DNA of 7,139 bases from an uncultured Alphaproteobacteria bacterium (GCA_937950105.1 CALFEM010000116.1:1-7139); one strand, 5' to 3'. Counted from the stretch's first letter, positions 1-7,094 are shown. The notes: a model not told the origin generated them from the letters alone. Numbers and translations: made by a program.

Positions 1-1
1 G

Positions 2-658
2 GGCTTCTCGCAAGGCCAGGCCATCGAGATCATGCAGAAGATGGCCGCGGAAACGCTACCTGATGGCATCAGCTACGAGTGGACCACGCTCGCGTTCCAG
101 CAGTTGCGCGCCGGCGATACGGCGATCTTCGTGTTCGCGCTGGCCGTCGTGTTCGTGTTCCTCGTGCTCGCCGCCCAGTACGAGAGCCTGACATTGCCGC
201 TCGCCGTCATCCTGATCGTGCCGATGTGTCTGATTGCGTCGATCACCGGCGTCATCCTGCGCGGGCAGGACAACAACATCCTGACGCAGGTGGGCTTCAT
301 CGTGCTCATCGGCCTCGCGGCGAAAAACGCCATTCTCATCGTCGAGTTCGCCAAGCAGCTCGAGGATCAGGGGCGTGATCGCTTTCAGGCCGCCGTCGAG
401 GCGGCGCGCTTGCGTCTGCGCCCGATCGTGATGACGTCGCTGGCCTTCATCCTCGGCGTGGTGCCGCTGGTGTGGGCGACGGGCGCGGGGGCGGAGCTGC
501 GTCAGGTGCTCGGCACGGCGGTGTTCTCGGGCATGATCGGCGTCACGGTGTTCGGATTGATCTTCACGCCGGTGTTCTACGTCGTCACCCGCTGGATGGC
601 CGGCAAGCGCGATCGCTCCCGCGCTGCCGATGCTGCCGCTGCATCTCCGGCCGAGTGA
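2..658 (+). CDS. RND-family efflux permease, C-terminal part (AcrB/MexB type), 5' end outside window
   Basis: Inner-membrane proton/drug antiporter subunit of a tripartite efflux pump; only the last 218 residues are present. The frame is open from base 2, so the ATG at 32 is internal and not the start. The visible part begins in the end of the porter domain (SYEWTTLAFQQ, about residues 24-34), followed by the last five membrane helices. The hallmark GLAAKNAILIVEFA spans residues 104-117; K108 aligns with the proton-relay Lys940 of AcrB, and R138 and T145 in RLRLRPIVMTS align with Arg971 and Thr978. The Arg-Thr spacing of seven matches AcrB exactly. GAGAELRQVLGTAVFSGM and FTPVFYVVTRW are the usual TM11-12 region. 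The tail after TM12 is short and rich in Ala, Arg and Asp. Family assignment is very secure; the drug substrate and precise name cannot be read. No strong terminator is seen in the 81 bases before the tRNA gene. Confidence 0.94.
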   Translation, partial: GFSQGQAIEIMQKMAAETLPDGISYEWTTLAFQQLRAGDTAIFVFALAVVFVFLVLAAQYESLTLPLAVILIVPMCLIASITGVILRGQDNNILTQVGFIVLIGLAAKNAILIVEFAKQLEDQGRDRFQAAVEAARLRLRPIVMTSLAFILGVVPLVWATGAGAELRQVLGTAVFSGMIGVTVFGLIFTPVFYVVTRWMAGKRDRSRAADAAAASPAE

Positions 659-739
659 TCGGCGCGCGCCGCGCGCAGAATTGATGTGGGCTGCGCGACG
701 GCGCGGGGGCGGCATGGCGGCTGCGCGCCAGGAAGGGCG

Positions 740-814
740 TGGTGCCGGCTGAGGGATTTGAACCCCCGACCAACGGTTTACAAAACCGCTGCTCTACCAC
801 TGAGCTAAGCCGGC
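740..814 (-). tRNA. tRNA-Thr (anticodon UGU)
   Basis: Read on the minus strand this folds into a complete 75-base tRNA. The acceptor stem is GCCGGCT (814-808) paired with AGCCGGC (750-744), with A73 at 743. The D-stem is GCTC/GAGC around an AGTGGTA loop. The anticodon stem GCGGT/ACCGT holds the loop TTTGTAA, so the anticodon is TGT, which reads ACA threonine codons. The T-arm has stem GGGGG/CCCTC with loop TTCAAAT, where G50-T64 is a wobble pair. The 3' CCA is encoded at 742-740. All canonical positions look intact, so this should be functional. It stands alone between the RND gene and the propeller gene; no integrase or attachment-site duplication is visible beside it. Confidence 0.97.
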
Positions 815-872
815 ATTGGCGAACGCGTTTGGTGACCGCGCCGCTGCCCGCGACGATGCGCCGGGCGAGCGT

Positions 873-903
873 CTTATAGCAAGAGAGGGGGCGGGCCCGG
901 CAA
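873..903 (-). promoter_or_regulatory. Possible promoter of tRNA-Thr
   Basis: On the minus strand, TTGCCG (903-898) is followed 18 bases later by CTATAA (879-874), resembling a housekeeping -35/-10 pair of the alphaproteobacterial type (TTGAC...CTATA). It lies in the 98-base gap between the stop of the propeller gene and the tRNA. Transcription from it would begin about 50 bases before the mature tRNA 5' end. The -10 element is one of few AT-rich spots in a GC-rich stretch. This is a visual match only, and transcription could also come from the gene upstream. Confidence 0.35.
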
Positions 904-912
904 CGGTTTTTG

Positions 913-2457
913 TCAGGCTCCCGCGCCCGACGGGCCGGCCTCTGCACCCGATGTGGATCGTGGTGCAAAAAGGTCGACGACCTCGATGCCGCCGCCGAAG
1001 TTCAGCGTGTGCGGCCCCGCGCAATCGCCCTCGCGCCCGAAACGCAGCGTCGTCGCCAGCGACTGGGCAAAGCCGGTGTCGTCGAGCCGATCGATGCGGC
1101 AGAGCGAGAGGGCCGAGCCGTAGCCGGCGGTGCAATCCTGCGCCGGCCGCCACAGTGCTCCGCCGTGCTCGTAGATAGCGCCTGCCGGCCGCGCCGAGCG
1201 GGCATCGACCAGCACCGGGTTGGCGGGGTGCGCCTGCCACGGCCCTGTGAGCCGCTCGGCCGAGTAGAGGACGAGCGTATCCCAGCTTGAGGCTCCGTCG
1301 AGCGCAAGGCCCGCCGTGATCCACCAGCGGCCGGCGTGCCGGAAGATGGTGGCGTCGTGGAGGGGCGCGTCGACCAGCGTCGCGTGCAGCGTCCAGCGCA
1401 GCGGGAACGGATCGGCGCGGTAGAGATCGAGCCGTCCTGACGCCGCGCATTCGGGCAGCATCCAGAATTGTCCATCGGCGGCGAACACCAATGGATAGGA
1501 GAGATGATGCGCGGTCTCGAGCACCGGCACGGGCGTCGCGACGGGCTGGCCATAACCCTGCAGGATCGTATGCGAGAGGATGCCGCGACCCGTCGCATAG
1601 GGCAGCTCCTCGACGAACAGGTGCGTCGTGCCGTCGTGCGCGAACACGAACGGGTCGGCGTAATAGCGCTGGCCGTCGTCGGCGAGGCGTTGAAAGCGCG
1701 TCACGTCGAGAACACTCGGTGGATGCGTGCGCGTGGTCGCCTTGCGCCACGCGGTCTGCCACACGGGCGCGCGCCCGAGGCGCTCGGCAATCGCACTCCG
1801 TGCCTTGCGGGCGATGCGGTCGGTGAAGAATGCCGGCGCCAGTCGTGAGTAGCCATTGCGAACGTGTGGTGGCGGCGACACCGGCATCGCGACAAGTGAC
1901 CCGCCGGCGATGATGCGGGCGACGGCATCCGTGAGCGTGCGCAGGAGATGTGCGAGGACGGCTTCGGCGCTTTCGAGCAATCGGTGCGGTGCCTCGATAG
2001 CCGGCAGAGCAAGAGGAAGCGTTTCGCTGCTGTGGCTGTCATGGAGCGAGATCAGCGGGGCCCGCCGGTCGAGCATGGCGCTCCACAACCCGCGTTCGAG
2101 CGGAAGGCCGTCGAACAGCGGCGTCAACACGCGGGCCGCGGTGTCGTTTGGTGGTGCCTCGCGCGTCGCCGAGGTCAGGTCGATACACAACTCGGGGGGT
2201 GATGCCGCGTCAACGAGGGCGAGATCAATGTGAGATGGCACGAGGTCGGCGAGCCAGCTGCGGGCGCGACCGCCAAGTGTGCGCTCCAGCTCCAGCAGCA
2301 CGGCGAGAGATGCCGGGCGTCTCGCGGCGTCGCCACGCGTGGGCATGAGCCGGACATCGTGTCCACGAGATGACGCGCGCGGAGCAGCCAACCGCGCCTC
2401 GAGGTCGAGTGCGTAGCGGGGCACGTGCGGCGCGGAGACGAGGAGGCCGATGCGCAT
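913..2457 (-). CDS. Formyltransferase-like / GINT1-type beta-propeller fusion protein
   Basis: A 514-residue protein in two halves. Residues 1-190 begin MRIGLLVSAP and resemble a degenerate formyltransferase-type Rossmann domain (CIDLTSAT at 91-98, then FDGLPLERGLW). I do not see a clear formyltransferase catalytic triad, so activity is doubtful. Residues about 230-500 are a propeller of the type found at the N terminus of plant glucosamine inositolphosphorylceramide transferase 1. Its repeat signatures are YADPF (266-270), HLSYP (318-322), DAT (368-370), GPW and HPANP (405-414), SARPAG (421-426), RPAQD (437-441) and HTLN (483-486). The plant GT64 catalytic domain is absent, so the plant activity should not be assumed. 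Such bacterial proteins occur in surface-polysaccharide loci, and the divergent flippase gene fits. ATG 2457 is chosen because it opens the Rossmann-like strand; an in-frame extension to 2556 is Arg-rich and unlike a protein start. The last 14 residues are low-complexity Ala/Gly/Ser. The domain call is firm; the role is inferred. Confidence 0.9.
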   Translation of the reverse strand: MRIGLLVSAPHVPRYALDLEARLAAPRASSRGHDVRLMPTRGDAARRPASLAVLLELERTLGGRARSWLADLVPSHIDLALVDAASPPELCIDLTSATREAPPNDTAARVLTPLFDGLPLERGLWSAMLDRRAPLISLHDSHSSETLPLALPAIEAPHRLLESAEAVLAHLLRTLTDAVARIIAGGSLVAMPVSPPPHVRNGYSRLAPAFFTDRIARKARSAIAERLGRAPVWQTAWRKATTRTHPPSVLDVTRFQRLADDGQRYYADPFVFAHDGTTHLFVEELPYATGRGILSHTILQGYGQPVATPVPVLETAHHLSYPLVFAADGQFWMLPECAASGRLDLYRADPFPLRWTLHATLVDAPLHDATIFRHAGRWWITAGLALDGASSWDTLVLYSAERLTGPWQAHPANPVLVDARSARPAGAIYEHGGALWRPAQDCTAGYGSALSLCRIDRLDDTGFAQSLATTLRFGREGDCAGPHTLNFGGGIEVVDLFAPRSTSGAEAGPSGAGA

Positions 2458-2799
2458 CGAGTTCGTTATCCGTAAGTTCGACGCAGCATGCCGCAAACGC
2501 CTCACCGTCCGGTTAAGACAGGTTAACGCGCATCGTGGCGATGAACCGTGCCGCAATGAAACGCCAACCTGCGGCGTGTCAGCCGTGTTAGACAGAGTTA
2601 CCCGCTGGCCGGCACATGTTGCGGTGCGCCACCGACGGCGCAGTCCTTGCAGCGAGACGTGCGCCGAACCGGCGCCGCCCCATTCCCGGACGGTGCCCCG
2701 CCACCCGTGCGCCGCTTTTTCGTAGGGCGCTCGCTGAACGCGGTTGGCGAACGGAATTCACGGTCACGCGGGATCGCCCGCGTGCGAGAAACGAGGCTC
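2458..2799. other. Divergent intergenic region between propeller gene and flippase gene
   Basis: This 342-base stretch separates two divergently transcribed genes and should hold both promoters. The half nearer the propeller gene is less GC-rich and contains the GTTA-N6-GTTA pair (2512-2525 and 2587-2600), a lone GTTA at 2465, and a five-base inverted repeat CATCG-TGG-CGATG (2531-2543). The half nearer the flippase is very GC-rich with no convincing -35/-10 pair. An open frame continues upstream of the flippase ATG to a TTG at 2647, but its translation is Arg/Pro-rich and does not look like protein. A GTG at 2782 would add six residues. I see no RNA gene or small coding gene that I can support here. 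Confidence 0.6.
2512..2600. promoter_or_regulatory. Two GTTA-N6-GTTA direct-repeat elements, candidate operator
   Basis: GTTA-AGACAG-GTTA occupies 2512-2525 and GTTA-GACAGA-GTTA occupies 2587-2600. In each, the two half-sites repeat at 10-base intervals, about one DNA helical turn. The spacers share GACAG, shifted by one base, and the copies start 75 bases apart. On the minus strand they read TAAC-N6-TAAC. This layout suits a transcription factor binding tandem half-sites on one DNA face, controlling one or both divergent genes. The first copy (TTAACC...TTAACC on the minus strand) recalls the CtrA motif TTAA-N7-TTAA of alphaproteobacteria but has a spacer one base short, so that identification is weak. 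Confidence 0.4.
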
Positions 2800-4278
2800 A
2801 TGCTCCTTCGCCAGACCATTCTGTACCTGCCGGCGCAGATCGTCGGGCCGATCTTCCAGTTCATCTCGGTGGTGGCCTGGACGCACTATCTCTCGCCCGA
2901 GAGCATGGGCGTGTTCGCGCTCGTCACGTCGACGCAGGAGCTGGCCTACACGGTCTCGCTGTTCTGGTTCACGCTCTACACCATGCGCTATCATGACAGC
3001 GCGGGTGAATCCGCCGCGAAGGGCCGCTTCCTCGATACCGAGAGCGCCGTCCTGCTGGCATCGGCGGTGGCGTCGGTGGTCATGGTGCTGGCTCTCGTCG
3101 CCGCGGTCGAGACGCAATGGTCGACGTCGCTGCTCGTTGCCAGCATCGCCTACATCGTCACGCGCGCCATCGTCACGCAATACACGGACCGCGCCCGCAC
3201 CGAGCACGATACGCTCACCTACACGGTGCTGCAGACCGTCTGGCCCGTGCTCGGTCTCGGCATCGGTATCGCTCTCGTCGCGTTGGTCGAACAGAGCACA
3301 GCCATGGTGCTGTGGGGCTATACGATCGCGCAGGTCATCTCGCTCGTGGTCGCCATCATGCGCCTCGAGATCGGTCTGAAGCCATTGTCGTTCGACCGCG
3401 ACATGATCCGCCAGGCGCTGCGCTATGGCACGCCGCTGCTCGCCGGAGGACTGTTCGTCTGGATCGCCAGTAACGGCATCCGCTTCGTCGTCGAGGCGCA
3501 TTCCGGCGCCGCCGCCGTCGGCCTCGTCACGGTCGGCTGGGCTCTGGGTCTGCGCGCGGCCAACTTCGCCGCCATGCTGGTGACGGCCGCTGCCTTTCCG
3601 CTGGCTGTGAAGCGCTCGCGCGAACACGGCATGGACGCCGGCCAGCAGCAACTGGAACGCAACGGCGTGCTCTTGATCGCCGCGCTGCTGCCGGCGGCTG
3701 TCGGCCTCTGGGCCATCGCGCATCCGTTCGTCACGCTGGTCGTCGCGGAGCCCTATCGCGAGATGACGGCGGCGGTGCTGCCGGCAGCGTTGCTGGCCGG
3801 CGTGCTGCGCAATATTCGCATTCACTTCGGTGAGCAGGTGTTCCTGCTGCGTGAGAAGACCATCGTGCCGCTCTACAACGACATCCTCGACGCGCTCGCC
3901 TCGCTGGCGGGCGTGGCCATCGGCCTTTGGCTCGGCGGCCTCGAGGGCAGCGTCATCGGCGCGGCCATCGGCGCACTGGTCAGCATGATCGTCACGCTCG
4001 CCTGCGCGTGGGCGTGGCATCGCTTCACGCTGCCGCCGCTCGACGTCGCCAAGGTCGTCGCGGCGACCGCGGTGATGGGCTACGCCGTGACGCGTCTGAA
4101 CATCACTCCGAGTATCACGTCGCTCGCGCTCGCGGGCGGCACGGGTGTTGCAGTTTACGGAGCAGCGCTCGCCGTTCTCTATCCGCAGGCCGTCGTCCAG
4201 CTCCTGGCGATGGCGCGGAGGCGGTTCGGCGGGCGCAATGAGACCATCGAAGTGCAGGATCAAGGACCCACGGCATGA
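2800..4278 (+). CDS. Polysaccharide flippase, MOP superfamily (Wzx-like)
   Basis: A 492-residue integral membrane protein of the lipid-linked oligosaccharide flippase type, near the usual family length. It begins MLLRQTILYLPAQIVGPIFQ, with the first helix starting almost at once. FISVVAWTHYLSPESMGVFAL (about 21-41) is the typical early segment where the first helices meet the conserved 'L.P...G' turn. Hydrophobic stretches recur at about 83-103, 110-127, 142-187, 210-268, 288-335, 360-405 and 415-461, giving an estimated 12-14 helices, and a charged loop 269-288 separates two halves. It should move undecaprenyl-linked glycan from cytoplasm to periplasm. ATG 2800 is preferred: the frame upstream is Arg-rich, and GAGG (2793-2796) lies close before it, although the spacing of three bases is short. 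GTG 2782 is an alternative start. The stop overlaps the next gene's start (ATGA), so the two are translated together. Family is confident; the glycan is unknown. Confidence 0.92.
   Translation: MLLRQTILYLPAQIVGPIFQFISVVAWTHYLSPESMGVFALVTSTQELAYTVSLFWFTLYTMRYHDSAGESAAKGRFLDTESAVLLASAVASVVMVLALVAAVETQWSTSLLVASIAYIVTRAIVTQYTDRARTEHDTLTYTVLQTVWPVLGLGIGIALVALVEQSTAMVLWGYTIAQVISLVVAIMRLEIGLKPLSFDRDMIRQALRYGTPLLAGGLFVWIASNGIRFVVEAHSGAAAVGLVTVGWALGLRAANFAAMLVTAAAFPLAVKRSREHGMDAGQQQLERNGVLLIAALLPAAVGLWAIAHPFVTLVVAEPYREMTAAVLPAALLAGVLRNIRIHFGEQVFLLREKTIVPLYNDILDALASLAGVAIGLWLGGLEGSVIGAAIGALVSMIVTLACAWAWHRFTLPPLDVAKVVAATAVMGYAVTRLNITPSITSLALAGGTGVAVYGAALAVLYPQAVVQLLAMARRRFGGRNETIEVQDQGPTA
4262..4278 (+). 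promoter_or_regulatory. Ribosome binding site and ATGA coupling at flippase/GT4 junction
   Basis: AAGGA (4262-4266) lies eight bases before ATG 4275, inside the end of the flippase gene. The ATG shares bases with the flippase stop TGA (4276-4278). This fixes the GT4 start at 4275 rather than the next in-frame ATG at 4290, and implies coupled translation. Confidence 0.7.
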
Positions 4279-5546
4279 CGCGCGATGCAATGGAAGCGAA
4301 GAAGCAGCACCGGCTGTGCGTGATCCATTCGTTCGATCCGCTCGGTGCCAAGGTCGGCGGACTCGAAACCTTCATCCGCGACATGATCGCGTTCCTGCCG
4401 GACGACTTCTCGTTCCTGATGATCGGTGTCGATGCCAGCGGCGAGCGCGAACTCGGCAAGGTGCACCGCGTGACGTTCCGCGGCCGCGAGATAGATTTCC
4501 TGCCCGTACTGCATTTCCCGGATACGCAGGCCCGCGAAGCCGCGAAGTCGATCCGCCAGTCGATCAACTTCCAGTTCATGCAGGGGCTGCTGCGTCACAT
4601 CGCAACCGTCCGCAGCGTCCTCAAGGAGCAGCCGACCAGCGTCGATCTGCAGCGCGTCGAGTTCGCGACGCTGGTGCGCGCGCTCGGCATTCCGTTCGTG
4701 CAGATGCTGCATGGTGAGGGCGCGCCGAAGCTGCAGATGGATTCGCTGCTGAAGAGCTACCGCTACGTGCATAACGTCAACGAGTGGATGGCGGTGAAGG
4801 CGTGCGACAAGTTCCTGTGCGTCAATCCGATCATCACCGAGCGTATCCGCAAGACCTATCCGGGGCAGGCGCACAAGATCGAGACGCTGTCGACGTGGGT
4901 CGACGGCCGCACGTTCTATCCGCGCCCCTTGCCGTCAGACGGCGGCTTCCGCGTCGCGTTCGCGGGCCGGCTCGATCTCTTCAAGGTGCCGCCGTTGATG
5001 TTCAAGACGGTGGCGCGGCTCGCGGAGAAACTCGGCCTCGGCGTCGAGTTCCACTACATGGGCACGAGCGATCCGAACCGCTTCCCCGAATTCAAGCTGA
5101 TCGAGGACAAGGCGGTGCTGCATGGCTTCAAGGACGCCAAGGGCGTGGCCGACGTGCTCGCCAGCGTGCACGCAGGCATCCTGACATCCGAGTTCGAGGG
5201 TATGCCGTTCTCGGTGCTGGAAGCGCTGGGGGCGGGGCGTCCGGTCGGCGCGATCTATCTGCCGCAGCTCGCCAGTGTCATCAAGGATGGCGTCAGCGGC
5301 CATCTGGTGGCGCGCTCGGACGACATCGACGACATGGCGAACCGTCTCGCCGATGCGTTCGTCGACATCGCGCAGCGTCAGCGCGACGGCCGCATCACGC
5401 CTGAAGGCGTCGCCGCCGAGATCGCCGACTTCCGGCCCGAGGTGCAGTTGGCGAAGTGCTACGAGAACCACCGCATGCTGCAGCGGCGCAAGTATGGGAT
5501 GAGCGGCGGCAGCGGTATGCGCCTCAGCGCGGCGGCATCGCTCTGA
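4275..5546 (+). CDS. Glycosyltransferase family 4 protein
   Basis: A 423-residue GT-B-fold retaining glycosyltransferase that moves a sugar from a nucleotide donor to a growing glycan at the inner membrane. The N-terminal half has the acceptor-side loop KVGGLETFIRDM (26-37) and HGEGAPKL (146-153). The C-terminal donor-binding half begins near FRVAFAGRLDLFK (225-237), where GR and K occupy the usual phosphate-contacting positions. The EX7E motif of GT4 enzymes is present as E308 and E316 in SEFEGMPFSVLEALGAGRP. There is no signal peptide or membrane segment, as expected for a cytosolic, membrane-associated enzyme. The start shares ATGA with the flippase stop, so both belong to one operon, and the enzyme probably acts on the flippase's substrate. 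The C-terminal tail after about 405 is low-complexity Gly/Ser/Ala. The last 23 bases overlap the end of the convergent GH10 gene. Donor sugar and acceptor cannot be told. Confidence 0.93.
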   Translation: MTRDAMEAKKQHRLCVIHSFDPLGAKVGGLETFIRDMIAFLPDDFSFLMIGVDASGERELGKVHRVTFRGREIDFLPVLHFPDTQAREAAKSIRQSINFQFMQGLLRHIATVRSVLKEQPTSVDLQRVEFATLVRALGIPFVQMLHGEGAPKLQMDSLLKSYRYVHNVNEWMAVKACDKFLCVNPIITERIRKTYPGQAHKIETLSTWVDGRTFYPRPLPSDGGFRVAFAGRLDLFKVPPLMFKTVARLAEKLGLGVEFHYMGTSDPNRFPEFKLIEDKAVLHGFKDAKGVADVLASVHAGILTSEFEGMPFSVLEALGAGRPVGAIYLPQLASVIKDGVSGHLVARSDDIDDMANRLADAFVDIAQRQRDGRITPEGVAAEIADFRPEVQLAKCYENHRMLQRRKYGMSGGSGMRLSAAASL

Positions 5547-6684
5547 GGGCGTCTGCCACGGCATGCCACGCCGGTTTCCTCGAGAAGCTCTCGTCGAGCG
5601 GCAAGGGCCGCGGCCGGCGCGTCGCGCGCGGCGAGGTTTGCCAGGCTGCATACCAGAGCCAGCTGGTGCGGTCCGAGAGCTGCCAGAAGGTGAGGCTCGT
5701 CACCGCCTTGTGCGCGAGGACCGGCGTCAGGAAACGCGTGTAAAGGTCGGCGACCTTGCGATCGCGGCGCGAGACGGTCAGCGGATAGGCACGGTCGTTG
5801 ACATCGAGTTCGGTGATGTGGATCGCGTATCCGAGCACGGCGATGTCGTCGAGAAAGCCGGTGAAGCGCGCCATGTCATAGGGCTTGTCGGACCACAGGT
5901 GCGATTGCAGGCCGACGGCGTCGATCGGTACGGCCTCCGCCTTGAGTCGCTTCAGCAGCGCGAGCAGGCTGTCGCGGAAGGTCTGTCCGTTCTCATCCGC
6001 CGTCTCTGTCTGCGCCTCGTTGAGCACCAGCGTGGCGCCCGGGTCCATGCGCCGCGCAGTGCGGAACGCGCGCGCGATGTAGCCCTCGCCCAGTGCGGTG
6101 AGAAACGGCCCCTTGCGCAGGTTCCACGGCAGGCGATCCCACGGTCCGATCGGCTCGTTGACGACGTCCCAGATCGCGACGCGCCCGCGATAGCGCTCGA
6201 TCACCGTCTCGATGTGCGCCTCGAGCAGATGCTCGACCTCGCCGGGCGACAGACGATGGACCCATTCGGGCAGGAAGTCGTTCCAGATGAGCGTATGCCC
6301 GCGTACCCTGAGTTTGTGCTGTTCGGCGAAGGCGACCAGACGATCCGCGCCTGCGAAATCGATGGTGTCGGCGCGCGGGCGCAACGCATCCATCTTGAAC
6401 TCGAGTTCGCTGGTGATCGCGGCGCAATCTCGCGCGTAGGCTTCCGCGTATCGGGCACCATACGGGGAATCGAGTTCGTGTACGGCGAACGATGCGCCGA
6501 GTTCGAGGCCCTTGGCGCGCGCGAGAGCGGCGAGCGATGGTGATGCATCGGCGCGAGACGCGGAAACAGGGATCGCGCTCGCGGCTCCCGTCAGCAGGCG
6601 CGGCGTGACAAGGGCAGCGGTCGCGGCGCCGAAGCGCGCCAGCACATCGCGGCGCGTCGTGTCTGCTGAGCGTGGACCCGCCAT
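5524..6684 (-). CDS. Tat-exported GH10 glycoside hydrolase (endo-1,4-beta-xylanase family)
   Basis: A 386-residue retaining glycosidase of the TIM-barrel GH10 family. The N terminus has a twin-arginine signal, TTRRDVLARFGAA (9-21), then a hydrophobic stretch ending GAASA near residue 37, so it should be exported folded. GH10 signatures run in order: RVRGHTLIWN (126-135), WDVVNEP (172-178) with E177 as acid/base, GLQSHL (258-263), ITELDV (290-295) with E292 as nucleophile, and FWQLSDRTSW (333-342). PLPLDESFSRKPAW near the C terminus is also typical. The usual ENxMKW substrate-binding motif reads ELEFKM (93-98): its Asn and Trp are replaced while Lys97 is kept, suggesting a substrate other than plain xylan. 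There is no carbohydrate-binding module. ATG 6684 follows the upstream GT4 stop by four bases and places the Arg pair correctly; ATG 6726 would add 14 residues and overlap that gene. Likely role is trimming or editing the polysaccharide made by this locus. Confidence 0.93.
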   Translation of the reverse strand: MAGPRSADTTRRDVLARFGAATAALVTPRLLTGAASAIPVSASRADASPSLAALARAKGLELGASFAVHELDSPYGARYAEAYARDCAAITSELEFKMDALRPRADTIDFAGADRLVAFAEQHKLRVRGHTLIWNDFLPEWVHRLSPGEVEHLLEAHIETVIERYRGRVAIWDVVNEPIGPWDRLPWNLRKGPFLTALGEGYIARAFRTARRMDPGATLVLNEAQTETADENGQTFRDSLLALLKRLKAEAVPIDAVGLQSHLWSDKPYDMARFTGFLDDIAVLGYAIHITELDVNDRAYPLTVSRRDRKVADLYTRFLTPVLAHKAVTSLTFWQLSDRTSWLWYAAWQTSPRATRRPRPLPLDESFSRKPAWHAVADALRAMPPR

Positions 6685-6688
6685 CGCG

Positions 6689-7093
6689 TCAGCCGTGCGA
6701 GATGGCAGTGCCGGGCACCGGAACATGGCCGCGCTGCGCACGCGAGAAGGTGCGTCGCGCGCGCTCCGCGTCGTCGGTGGCGGCGCCGTTCCATCGTTGC
6801 AGATTGGCGATAGCCGCATCACGCGCCTTTGCGCGCCAGGCCTGGTCCGCCAGCAGTGCCTGAATGATGGCGGCGGCGTGCGCAGCGTCGCCCTGCGGGA
6901 TGAAGGTGCCGCTGTCGCCGAGCACCTCGCGAAACACGACCTGATCCGGCGCGACCACCGGCAGGCCGGCGTACTGCACTTCGAGCAGCGGCAGGCCGAG
7001 GCCCTCGTCGTGCGAGGTGCAGAGATAGACGTCGGCGCCCTCGATGATGCGGCGTGCGTCCGCGAGCGGCATGTAGCCGTGCATGACCACGCC
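6689..7093 (-). CDS. Glycosyltransferase family 4, C-terminal part, 5' end missing
   Basis: The last 134 residues of a GT-B glycosyltransferase. It shows the late donor-binding half: VVMHGYMPLADARRIIEGAD (2-21), then DVYLCTSHDEGLGLPLLEVQ with the EX7E pair E30 and E38, and YAGLPVVAPDQVVFREVLGDSG (41-62), where the enzyme usually grips the donor. The C-terminal helix ends RWN and is followed by a polar, Arg-rich tail of about 30 residues. The gene is cut by the end of the genomic sequence at about 7094: the open frame continues to 7111 as MCSSDL, but those codons are adapter, so neither that Met nor the GTG at 7128 in another frame is real. It differs from the GT4 at 4275-5546 in sequence and is not a duplicate of it. 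The GH10 start lies four bases past its stop (TGA-CGCG-ATG), so the two form an operon running leftward. Confidence 0.9.
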   Translation of the reverse strand, partial: GVVMHGYMPLADARRIIEGADVYLCTSHDEGLGLPLLEVQYAGLPVVAPDQVVFREVLGDSGTFIPQGDAAHAAAIIQALLADQAWRAKARDAAIANLQRWNGAATDDAERARRTFSRAQRGHVPVPGTAISHG

Positions 7094-7094
7094 G

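Noticed and set aside
670..695. Inverted repeat CGCGCAG / CTGCGCG after the RND gene, possible terminator
   Set aside because: The seven-base stem has a 12-base loop and no following T tract, and such GC-rich repeats are expected by chance here.
740..814. tRNA-Thr as an integration site for a genomic island
   Set aside because: No integrase gene, no repeat of the tRNA 3' end elsewhere in the window, and no clear shift in base composition across it.
794..1762. A 322-residue minus-strand frame overlapping the tRNA and the propeller gene
   Set aside because: It is Arg/Ala-rich, runs through the tRNA, and shares its region with the well-supported propeller gene in another frame.
2531..2543. Short palindrome CATCG-TGG-CGATG as a regulator site or hairpin
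   Set aside because: The arms are only five bases and the element is not repeated in the region, so it cannot be told from chance.
2764..4290. A 508-residue open frame on the minus strand, antisense to the flippase gene
   Set aside because: It is rich in Arg, Asp, His and Gln with no recognisable domain, and it mirrors the codon structure of a clear membrane protein. Long antisense frames are common in GC-rich DNA.
5563..6543. A 326-residue plus-strand frame opposite the GH10 gene
   Set aside because: The GH10 frame carries intact catalytic motifs over the same bases; this frame has no family signature and is an antisense shadow.
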